From positions 1 through 10,792 of the forward strand of contig CALVJU010000070.1 of the NCBI GenBank assembly GCA_944332375.1: a stretch of 10,792 nucleotides of DNA. Reading direction: 5' to 3'. The notes beneath the pieces were generated by a model that saw nothing but the letters and a program-made list of their open reading frames with translations, ran no database searches and was not told the DNA's origin. Every line of letters starts with the position of its first letter. The first letter of the stretch is position 1. Shown here piece after piece: positions 6,010 through 10,792 of the stretch. The position numbers and the translations under genes are program-made. This stretch comes from an uncultured Bacilli bacterium. GTDB lineage: Bacteria; Bacillota_I; Bacilli_A; RF39; UBA660.

Positions 6010-6039
6010 TTGCTATTTCTGATTGGTTTATGGTATATT
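6010..6039 (+). promoter_or_regulatory. probable promoter of rpsB-tsf
   Basis: TTGCTA (6010-6015, 4/6) and TATATT (6034-6039, 5/6) with an 18-nt spacer and an extended TG at 6031-6032. Predicted transcription start is near 6046, giving a leader of about 98 nt to the rpsB start. Confidence 0.6.
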
Positions 6040-6045
6040 AGTTAT

Positions 6046-6143
6046 GGCTTTTTTATTACACACATTGTGAATTGCGATGCCTAGTGCCAACTTGGTGGTG
6101 TCGTTTCGAAACAATGGAGGCTTAACAAAAGGAGGAATGAAAG
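6046..6143 (+). promoter_or_regulatory. structured 5' leader of rpsB, candidate ribosomal protein autoregulatory element
   Basis: The leader can fold into nested helices. The outer stem is CATTGT (6063-6068) with ACAATG (6111-6116). Inside it, CGATGCC (6075-6081) pairs with GGTGTCG (6097-6103) using two G-U pairs, and an apical GCCA/TGGT stem (6086-6089 with 6093-6096) closes on ACT. An alternative GTTTCGAAAC hairpin (6103-6112) competes with the outer stem. The fold ends 11 nt before the AAAGGAGGA ribosome binding site (6128-6136). Pairings are seen in sequence; binding by S2 is inferred from the known autoregulation of rpsB-tsf in other bacteria. Confidence 0.5.
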
Positions 6144-7190
6144 ATGACAGTAGTGTCAATGAGTTATTTATTGGAAGCTGGTGTTCATTTTGGACATCAA
6201 ACAAAACGTTGGAATCCTAAAATGAAGGAATATATTTATACTTCAAGAGATGATATTTATATTATCGATTTGGAAAAGACAGCAAAGAAGATTGAAGAAG
6301 CTTATGCAGCTTTAAAGAAGATTGCTGAAAATGGTGGAAAGGTTTTATTCGTAGGAACGAGAAAACAAGCACAAGAAGCAGTAAAAGAAGAAGCAACTCG
6401 TTCTAATAGTTACTATGTAACAGAAAGATGGTTAGGTGGAACACTTACAAACTTTAAAACAATTCACAAGAGAGTAAAACGTTTAGAAGAAATTGAAAAG
6501 ATGGAAAAAGATGGAACTTTTGAAGTTTTACCTAAGAAAGAAGTTAGTAAGTTAAGAAAAGAATACGACAAGTTAAATAAATTATTATGTGGTATTCGTG
6601 ATATGCATAAATTACCAGATGCATTATATATTGTTGATCCATCTAAGGAGATCAATGCCATTCATGAAGCTAGAATTCTTGGAATTCCAGTATTTGGTAT
6701 CGTAGATACAAATTGTGATCCAGATGATGTGGATTATGTCATTCCAGCAAATGATGATGCAATTCGTGCAGTTCGTTTGATTACTGGTGTTATGGCAAAT
6801 GCGATTTGTGAAGCAAATGGTGGAAAGATGAACGAATATGTAAAAGCAGATGATAAAGCACAAGCAAGTGAGATTATGCAACGTGCAGTAGATTCTGTAA
6901 AACGTAAAGAACCAAAGAGATTTGAAAAGAAACCATTTAAGAAACCATTCCATAAGGAAAATAAAGAAGAAAATTCTAACGTAAAAGAAGAAAAGAAAGT
7001 AAAAGAAAGTGCAAAAGAAGAAAGAAAACAAGATAAAAAAGTTGAAGTAAAAGAAGTGAAAGAAGAAAAAGCCACTGATACAGATTTATCTAAAATGACA
7101 GTAAGTCAACTTCGTGAACTTGCAAAGGAAAAAGATATCAAAGGATACTCAACAATGAAAAAAGCAGAATTACTTGATGCTTTAAAATAA
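6144..7190 (+). CDS. rpsB: 30S ribosomal protein S2 with C-terminal Rho_N/SAP-like extension
   Basis: Small-subunit protein S2. Residues 1 to about 228 are a normal S2: MSYLLEAGVHFGHQTKRWNP at 6-25, a VLFVGTRKQA strand (68-77), ERWLGGTLTNF (94-104), KLPDALYIVDP (156-166), GIPVFGIVDTNCDPDDVDYVIP (in two parts, 180-191 and 192-201) and NDDAIRAVRLI (203-213). The protein then continues to 348 residues, about 100 more than usual. The tail is a Lys/Glu-rich linker (about 255-312, with KKPFKKPFHKE), then a compact 34-residue module (315-348: LSKMTVSQLRELAKEKDI, GYSTMKKAELLDALK) that looks like a Rho_N/SAP nucleic-acid-binding helix-loop-helix. An AAAGGAGGA site lies upstream of ATG 6144. Codon use is uniform through the tail, so it is a genuine part of the gene. 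It is co-transcribed with tsf. Confidence 0.96.
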   Translation: MTVVSMSYLLEAGVHFGHQTKRWNPKMKEYIYTSRDDIYIIDLEKTAKKIEEAYAALKKIAENGGKVLFVGTRKQAQEAVKEEATRSNSYYVTERWLGGTLTNFKTIHKRVKRLEEIEKMEKDGTFEVLPKKEVSKLRKEYDKLNKLLCGIRDMHKLPDALYIVDPSKEINAIHEARILGIPVFGIVDTNCDPDDVDYVIPANDDAIRAVRLITGVMANAICEANGGKMNEYVKADDKAQASEIMQRAVDSVKRKEPKRFEKKPFKKPFHKENKEENSNVKEEKKVKESAKEERKQDKKVEVKEVKEEKATDTDLSKMTVSQLRELAKEKDIKGYSTMKKAELLDALK

Positions 7191-7195
7191 AATAC

Positions 7196-7224
7196 GTTAG
7201 ATGATTTTGAATCATCTAACTTTT
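7196..7224 (+). terminator. rpsB-tsf intercistronic hairpin (attenuator-like)
   Basis: A perfect 11-bp stem GTTAGATGATT / AATCATCTAAC (7196-7206 with 7210-7220), loop TTG, followed by TTTT. It lies wholly in the 52-nt gap between rpsB and tsf, just before the tsf ribosome binding site (AGGAGG, 7231-7236). The short T-run points to partial termination or mRNA processing that sets the S2 to EF-Ts ratio. Confidence 0.7.
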
Positions 7225-7242
7225 GTAAAGAGGAGGAATATT

Positions 7243-8109
7243 ATGGTAAGCGCTAGTGCCGTAAAGGAATTAAGAGAAAAAACTGGGGCAGGAATGTTAG
7301 ACTGTAAAAAAGCATTAGAAGCAAATAACGGAGATATGGAAGCTTCTATTGACTGGTTAAGAGAAAAAGGAATTTCTAAGGCAGCAAAGAAAGCAGATCG
7401 TATTGCTGCTGAAGGTATGGCTGCAATTAAAGTAGATGGAAATACTGCTGCAATTGTAGAAGTAAATTCAGAAACTGATTTCGTAGCAAAGAATCCAGAG
7501 TTCCAAGAGTTAGTAGATACTGTATTAAATACGGTATTAAAATCTGATGCAACAGATGTTGAAGGAGTACTAAATACAGATGGATTAAATGATGTTCTTG
7601 TTGCGAAAACTGCAAAGATTGGTGAAAAGTTAAGTTTCCGTCGTTTTGCAAAAGTAGAGAAGAAAGATTCAGAGTCTTTTGGAGCTTATATTCATATGGG
7701 TGGTAAGATTGCTGTTTTAACAGTAATTGAAGGAGCAAATGAAGAAGTAGCACGTGATGTTGCAATGCATGCTGCTGCAATGAGACCACAGTATGTAACA
7801 AAAGAAGATGTACCAGAAGATGTAGTAAATCATGAAAAAGAAGTATTAACAGAAAAAGCAATGAATGAAGGAAAACCAAAAGAGATTGCTGAAAAAATGG
7901 TACAAGGAAGAATTCAGAAGTTCTATAAAGAAATTTGTTTAGCAGAACAACCATTTGTAAAAGATGGAGATGTAACTGTTGCTCAATATGTAAAGAACAA
8001 TGGTGGTTCTATTGTAAAAATGATTCGTTTTGAAGTTGGAGAAGGAATGGAAAAACGTGAAGAAAACTTTGCAGAAGAAGTTATGAAACAAATGAACCAA
8101 TCTAAGTAG
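7243..8109 (+). CDS. tsf: elongation factor Ts
   Basis: EF-Ts, the guanine nucleotide exchange factor that recycles EF-Tu from GDP to GTP form in the cytoplasm; 288 residues, usual size. The N-terminal UBA-like domain has REKTGAGMLDCKKALEANNG (11-30). The EF-Tu-contacting TDFV motif is at 78-81 (NSETDFVAKNPEF). Later come the core subdomains, with GGKIAVLTVIEG, VAMHAAAMRPQYV, and the C-terminal EQPFVKDGDVTVAQYV helix. ATG 7243 is the start: AGGAGG at 7231-7236 is 6 nt upstream and the protein then begins MVSASAVKELREKTGAG, as expected. An in-frame ATG at 7201 falls in the middle of the intercistronic hairpin and is rejected. pyrH and frr, the usual next genes in Bacillus, are not here. Confidence 0.97.
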   Translation: MVSASAVKELREKTGAGMLDCKKALEANNGDMEASIDWLREKGISKAAKKADRIAAEGMAAIKVDGNTAAIVEVNSETDFVAKNPEFQELVDTVLNTVLKSDATDVEGVLNTDGLNDVLVAKTAKIGEKLSFRRFAKVEKKDSESFGAYIHMGGKIAVLTVIEGANEEVARDVAMHAAAMRPQYVTKEDVPEDVVNHEKEVLTEKAMNEGKPKEIAEKMVQGRIQKFYKEICLAEQPFVKDGDVTVAQYVKNNGGSIVKMIRFEVGEGMEKREENFAEEVMKQMNQSK

Positions 8110-8168
8110 TATGTTGTATGTTTGAAGTAGTATGTTGGAAAGTAGTTAGAAAGACATACTACTTTTTT
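8104..8168 (+). terminator. terminator of tsf with duplicated 5' arm
   Basis: The 3' arm ACATACTACTT (8154-8164) runs into six T residues (8163-8168). It pairs perfectly over 11 bp with AAGTAGTATGT at 8125-8135 (18-nt loop), and equally with an identical copy at 8104-8114 that overlaps the tsf stop codon. A third, partial copy (AAGTAGTT, 8140-8147) lies in the loop. Confidence 0.78.
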
Positions 8169-8189
8169 GTGCTTAGAAAGGGAATCAAA

Positions 8190-8663
8190 ATGATAAAAAG
8201 GGAACAACTTTATTTAGGAATTAAAAATGATGAGGGGATGATTACACCTCTTGTTGGGATGTATGAAGAAAATAAAATTAGAAATTTAGAAAATGGAGAA
8301 TTATTAGATACAAGTGGAGAAGTATATGGAGCAATTGAAGGATTTCCAGCTTGTCCTTTAGATCACATCTTAAAAGCTTGGAAATTTGAAGAACAATTGA
8401 CAGAAGAGGAAATTACAATGATTACAACGATTTTCCAGAATCCATCTTTTGTTCATCGTGAAATGGAGAGAATTGGTGATGTTGTCATTGATGAGGGAGA
8501 TTTATGGATGATGGAACATATCTATATTCTTATGGAAAATACAAAAGAAGAAAAAAGGAAACATCGTATTGATAAATTAGAAGAAGAAAAAGAACAGTTA
8601 TATACTTTACGGCAAAGAATTTTAGAACATTTCTTAAAAGGAAAACAGAAAAAAATAGGTTAA
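8190..8663 (+). CDS. uncharacterised protein with TExE...IFQNP...R motif
   Basis: A 157-residue soluble protein I do not recognise. The N-terminal part (1-66) looks mixed alpha/beta (EQLYLGIKNDEGMITPLVG, then ENGELLDTSGEVYGAIEGF), the middle has TEEEITMITTIFQNP (71-85) followed by R90, and the C-terminus from about 118 is a charged, probably coiled-coil helix (EEKRKHRIDKLEEEKEQL) ending in lysines. The ATG at 8190 is chosen because AAAGGGA at about 8177-8183 precedes it at good distance; the frame is open upstream to 8118 but that segment contains the tsf terminator. Its middle motif recurs with identical spacing in the protein at 9786-10613. No function can be inferred. It is followed by a terminator shared with the opposing gene. 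Confidence 0.8.
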   Translation: MIKREQLYLGIKNDEGMITPLVGMYEENKIRNLENGELLDTSGEVYGAIEGFPACPLDHILKAWKFEEQLTEEEITMITTIFQNPSFVHREMERIGDVVIDEGDLWMMEHIYILMENTKEEKRKHRIDKLEEEKEQLYTLRQRILEHFLKGKQKKIG

Positions 8664-8690
8664 AAAAAGACTTTGGATCAGTCTTTTTTT
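8662..8690. terminator. bidirectional terminator between convergent genes
   Basis: An 11-bp stem AAAAAAAGACT / AGTCTTTTTTT (8662-8672 with 8680-8690), 7-nt loop. The flanking A-run and T-run make it work on both strands: for the gene at 8190-8663 on + and for yigZ on -. The stops of both genes lie inside or at the edge of the structure. Confidence 0.87.
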
Positions 8691-9262
8691 AGTCGGTCAA
8701 TCGTTTCTAGGAGTTCTAATTGAAGAGGAAGATGGGATAATGTTTCTAAATCAGTAGGATCAACATATCCATCATAAGTAATCATTTCTAAATAAGTTTT
8801 ATGGATCACTTCTAATTTGGGATATTGTTTTAAAAGTGTTTTTTCTAGTTCATAGGGAAAAGTAAGTTTGACATGTGTTTTTGAAACAAATGGATAGATT
8901 TGTGCTTTTTCAATTGCTTGATTTGTCGCATTGGTATAAGCACGAACAAGGCCTCCAGCTCCTAGTTTGATTCCTCCAAAATAACGAACAACAATGGCTA
9001 GAATATTGTTAAGCTGTTGTTTTTCTAAGACATTTAAAATGGGTTGTCCGGCAGTTTTTGCTGGCTCTTTATCATCGCTACATTTCTTCTCTGGAAGTAA
9101 AATATAAGCATAACAATAATGTCTTGCGAATGGATAATCTTGACGAATTTGTTTTAACTTTTCTTCTACATCTTCTTTTGAAGTAATTGGAGAAAGAATA
9201 CAGATGAATCTTGATTTTTTAATTTCTATTTCACTAATTACTTCTTTGTCAATTCCGTTCAT
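8678..9262 (-). CDS. yigZ: YigZ/IMPACT family protein
   Basis: A 194-residue protein of the UPF0029 (YigZ, Bacillus YvyE) family, related to the N-terminal part of eukaryotic IMPACT. An N-terminal EIEIKKSRFICILSPI strand begins the domain; then come HYCYAYIL, the motif DDKEPAKTAGQPIL (63-76, normally DDGEP.GTAG.PIL), and VVRYFGGIKLGAGGLVRAYT (91-110), the family hallmark. Residues from about 130 form the DUF1949-like ferredoxin-fold tail. Length is normal. Its biochemical role in bacteria is not settled; a link to translation or proline peptidases has been proposed for relatives. The start ATG (complement of 9260-9262) has an AGGTG site 5 nt upstream. It is transcribed against the neighbouring genes from its own promoter. 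Confidence 0.95.
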   Translation of the reverse strand: MNGIDKEVISEIEIKKSRFICILSPITSKEDVEEKLKQIRQDYPFARHYCYAYILLPEKKCSDDKEPAKTAGQPILNVLEKQQLNNILAIVVRYFGGIKLGAGGLVRAYTNATNQAIEKAQIYPFVSKTHVKLTFPYELEKTLLKQYPKLEVIHKTYLEMITYDGYVDPTDLETLSHLPLQLELLETIDRLKKD

Positions 9263-9278
9263 GTAAACACCTCAGAAT

Positions 9279-9288
9279 TATTATAACA
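9279..9288 (-). promoter_or_regulatory. extended -10 promoter of yigZ
   Basis: Read on the minus strand, TGTTATAATA contains an extended TG and a perfect TATAAT (9285 to 9280). The -35 at 17-nt spacing is poor; a TTGACA further downstream than expected (complement of 9294-9299) is only 7 nt from the -10, so this promoter probably relies on the extended -10. Confidence 0.6.
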
Positions 9289-9340
9289 ATCTTGTCAAGA
9301 AAAGGAAAGAGAGATCATAAATTATAGTAGGTGAGTGTTC

Positions 9341-9733
9341 ATGTATGAAAAGATGTATGTTCGTGGAATCTGGATAAAGGACCAAAAAATATTGTTAGAA
9401 AAATGCCGAGATACCTATCAATTACCAGGAGGGATTGTCATAGAAGATGAATTTTTAAAAGAAGCACTAATTCGTAATTTTGAAATGAAATATGGGATTC
9501 ATATTGAAGTGAGAAGAGGAAGAGTTTACGATGTTCAAAAAATGCCACTTCAGTATATTTATATGATTCGTTCTAATGATTCAATTATCGATTCTAGTTT
9601 AGAATGGATTCCTTTAAAAGAATTAGAACAGATTCCTTTTTATGATTCAGATATTCGAAAAGAATTATTAAGACATGTTCCAAGTTTTGAAATTATGGAA
9701 GATGTGATTTCTATTGAAAATACCGAGAATTAG
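9341..9733 (+). CDS. Nudix-fold protein with degenerate catalytic box
   Basis: A 130-residue protein with a Nudix fold: the strand VRGIWIKDQKILLEK (7-21), QLPGG (27-31), and the Nudix-box helix at G31-I53. Against the consensus Gx5Ex7REUxEExGU, G31, E37, R45, F47, G52 and I53 fit, but the Glu after Arg is N46 and the two metal-binding Glu are M49 and K50. Later, SLEWIPLKELEQIPFYDSD resembles the usual W(I/V)PL-EL segment. Most Nudix enzymes hydrolyse nucleoside diphosphates linked to another moiety; with these substitutions it may bind but not hydrolyse, or have another role. ATG 9341 is preferred over GTG 9335 because AGGTGAG (9329-9335) would overlap the latter. The stop lies in a terminator. 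Confidence 0.82.
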   Translation: MYEKMYVRGIWIKDQKILLEKCRDTYQLPGGIVIEDEFLKEALIRNFEMKYGIHIEVRRGRVYDVQKMPLQYIYMIRSNDSIIDSSLEWIPLKELEQIPFYDSDIRKELLRHVPSFEIMEDVISIENTEN

Positions 9734-9743
9734 GTATTTTTTT
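9717..9743 (+). terminator. intrinsic terminator of the Nudix-like gene
   Basis: An 8-bp stem AAAATACC / GGTATTTT (9717-9724 with 9733-9740), an 8-nt loop, and a T-run of seven ending at 9743. The stop TAG (9731-9733) falls at the junction of loop and 3' arm. Confidence 0.75.
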
Positions 9744-9755
9744 AATAGGGAAATG

Positions 9756-9764
9756 TGATAAAAT
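9756..9764 (+). promoter_or_regulatory. possible promoter of the 9786 operon
   Basis: TGATAAAAT provides an extended TG and a 5/6 -10 (TAAAAT, 9759-9764). The -35 region at normal spacing is only T-rich. A strong AAGGGGGAG ribosome binding site (9773-9781) follows, before ATG 9786. Confidence 0.4.
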
Positions 9765-9785
9765 AAAGAAATAAGGGGGAGTTAT

Positions 9786-10613
9786 ATGAGACCAGTTTTT
9801 TCTTATCAGGAGATTTTAGCTTATTTAAATCAAGCTGCACCATTTGAAGCACAATATTTAAAAAAGCAAGATATTCATCATCAATTTGATAATAAAAGAG
9901 AAATTACAATGCAAGAAATTCGAAGTTTTGAAAGAGAACAAAATATTGATACTTTTGTAAGAAAAGAAGAAAAAGAATTATTGGAATGTTTTTTTATAAA
10001 TGGATTTTTAGAGGCCCCAGAACCAACGGAAGAAGAAGTAGAATATATCACGCAATTACTTTCTGGAACAATTCCAGAGAATTGTTCATTCAAAGAACCG
10101 ACAGAACATGAAGTAGAAGAAGTGATTCAAATATTTCAAAATCCTAACCAAATTCAAAGATATGATCGGGAAGAAATGAATTTACTTTCCTGTGCTTGGA
10201 AGATGGCTCATATCACTCGGGAAGAATATGATTCTGATTATTTGATAGATCTTGCATCTATATTAACAGAAAAACAGTATTTAAGACAATTTCTTTTTAT
10301 TTATATAGGGTGTACTGTTGGACATGTATTGTTAAGTCCGGAATTATCTTACTTACTTGTATCTTTGACAGGAGATACGCTTGTTTTATCTAATTTGTTA
10401 TACCTTCTTCATATGTTAAACAAAGAAGATAAAGAGTTTTTGGGGAAATCTCAAGAGGTAACGAAATTACTAAAATCTCATTATGTATATATGTTATTAC
10501 CAGCGTATTGTTCGTCATGGTTCTTATCACTTGTTTGTTATGGAATGAATTATATAACGGGAAAGAGAATAAGAGAAACAGAAGAATTTAGAAAGTTGAT
10601 TAAGAGGTCGTAG
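9786..10613 (+). CDS. uncharacterised protein, possible membrane-associated C-terminal half
   Basis: A 275-residue protein I do not recognise. The N-terminal half (1-160) is acidic and probably helical, with two similar stretches, TEEEVEYITQLL (81-92) and TEHEVEEVIQIFQNP (106-120), the second followed by R125. The second half has hydrophobic segments around 168-195 (QFLFIYIGCTVGHVLL onward), 199-211 and 233-257 (YVYMLLPAYCSSWFLSL) that could be two to three membrane helices, or a buried helical core. It ends with a basic tail. The start is well supported by AAGGGGGAG 4 nt or more upstream. The next gene begins 1 nt after its stop, so the two form an operon. The TExE...IFQNP...R element is shared at the same spacing with the protein at 8190-8663. 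Function unknown. Confidence 0.8.
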   Translation: MRPVFSYQEILAYLNQAAPFEAQYLKKQDIHHQFDNKREITMQEIRSFEREQNIDTFVRKEEKELLECFFINGFLEAPEPTEEEVEYITQLLSGTIPENCSFKEPTEHEVEEVIQIFQNPNQIQRYDREEMNLLSCAWKMAHITREEYDSDYLIDLASILTEKQYLRQFLFIYIGCTVGHVLLSPELSYLLVSLTGDTLVLSNLLYLLHMLNKEDKEFLGKSQEVTKLLKSHYVYMLLPAYCSSWFLSLVCYGMNYITGKRIRETEEFRKLIKRS

Positions 10614-10614
10614 T

Positions 10615-10792
10615 ATGAAACAGATAGAAAAAGAATATCAAAATAGTTTACAGTTTACAGAACAAGAAGTTCGTGCTTTTTTAAAGCAACATGGAGAGAG
10701 TTCTGCGAAAAGTTCTCTTTCAATGCTGGGAGAAATGGAAGATAGGATCGATCATTTTTCCAGACCAAAAGATATTGAAGTTGATTTTATCA
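10615..10792 (+). CDS. uncharacterised protein, N-terminal part (runs off the window)
   Basis: An open frame of 59 codons reaches the window end with no stop. It starts at ATG 10615, 1 nt after the preceding stop, with AAGAGG (10602-10607) 7 nt upstream, so translation is likely coupled. The visible protein begins MKQIEKEYQNSLQFTEQEVR, then AFLKQHGESSAKSSLSML, and is hydrophilic and probably helical, without signal peptide or membrane segment. I do not recognise a family from this fragment. Confidence 0.72.
   Translation, partial: MKQIEKEYQNSLQFTEQEVRAFLKQHGESSAKSSLSMLGEMEDRIDHFSRPKDIEVDFI

Noticed and set aside
6464..7075. Long minus-strand open frames inside rpsB (6464-6661, 6624-7031, 6734-7075)
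   Set aside because: They are antisense shadows of the A-rich S2 coding strand: low-complexity Phe/Ser/Ile composition, no ribosome binding site, and fully covered by a confident gene.
7201..7242. Upstream ATG 7201 as start of tsf
   Set aside because: It lies within the intercistronic hairpin, has no ribosome binding site, and the extra 14 residues are unlike EF-Ts; ATG 7243 has AGGAGG at 6 nt.
7427..7954. 175-codon minus-strand frame inside tsf
   Set aside because: Leu/Gln/His-biased antisense translation of a secure EF-Ts gene, without its own signals.
8118..8189. Upstream extension of the unknown gene to 8118
   Set aside because: That segment is the tsf terminator; ATG 8190 has its own ribosome binding site.
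1..10792. CRISPR arrays, tRNA or rRNA genes, insertion sequences
   Set aside because: No regularly spaced repeats, no cloverleaf or rRNA-like stretches, and no transposase or inverted terminal repeats were seen on either strand.

Overview
The window reads as a chromosomal segment of a low-GC, Gram-positive bacterium of the class Bacilli. The evidence is A/T-rich codon use, strong AGGAGG-type ribosome binding sites, intrinsic terminators on most transcripts, and Bacillus-type genes ylbD, ylbE, rsmD, yqeY and yigZ. TGA acts as a normal stop (for example in both small peptide genes) and TGG encodes Trp, so this is not a code-altered mycoplasma. An uncultured gut or Erysipelotrichia-like lineage is a guess; the sequence does not fix the genus.

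Layout: (1) 1-924, the 3' half of thrS with its terminator. (2) 951-2179, ylbD, ylbE and rsmD; rsmD has its own sigma-A promoter inside the cluster. (3) 2232-5014, a compact four-gene locus: a peptidase-containing ABC transporter (C39 family), a short single-pass membrane protein, and two tiny overlapping genes that both encode double-glycine leader peptides. (4) 5046-5836, rpsU (TTG start) and yqeY. (5) about 6010-8168, rpsB and tsf, with a long structured leader, an intercistronic hairpin and an S2 protein that carries an extra C-terminal Rho_N/SAP-like domain. (6) 8190-8663, an unrecognised protein, convergent with yigZ across a shared bidirectional terminator. (7) 9341-9733, a Nudix-fold protein with a degenerate catalytic box. 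(8) 9786-end, two unrecognised genes spaced as an operon.

The main discovery is region 3. The transporter has an intact peptidase triad and an intact ATPase. Directly downstream, in translationally coupled order, lie its probable substrates: peptides of 45 and 54 residues with 14-residue leaders that end in the same IHGG, followed by EIS. This is a complete make, cleave and export cassette for a two-peptide secreted product, either a bacteriocin-like pair or a signal. It has no recognisable immunity or two-component genes, and it sits in a housekeeping neighbourhood where coaD would usually follow rsmD. Both peptide genes are very short and easily missed.

The rest is translation machinery (ThrRS, RsmD, S21, S2, EF-Ts) plus small accessory proteins. 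Two of the unrecognised proteins share a spaced TExE...IFQNP...R motif, which suggests a lineage-specific family.
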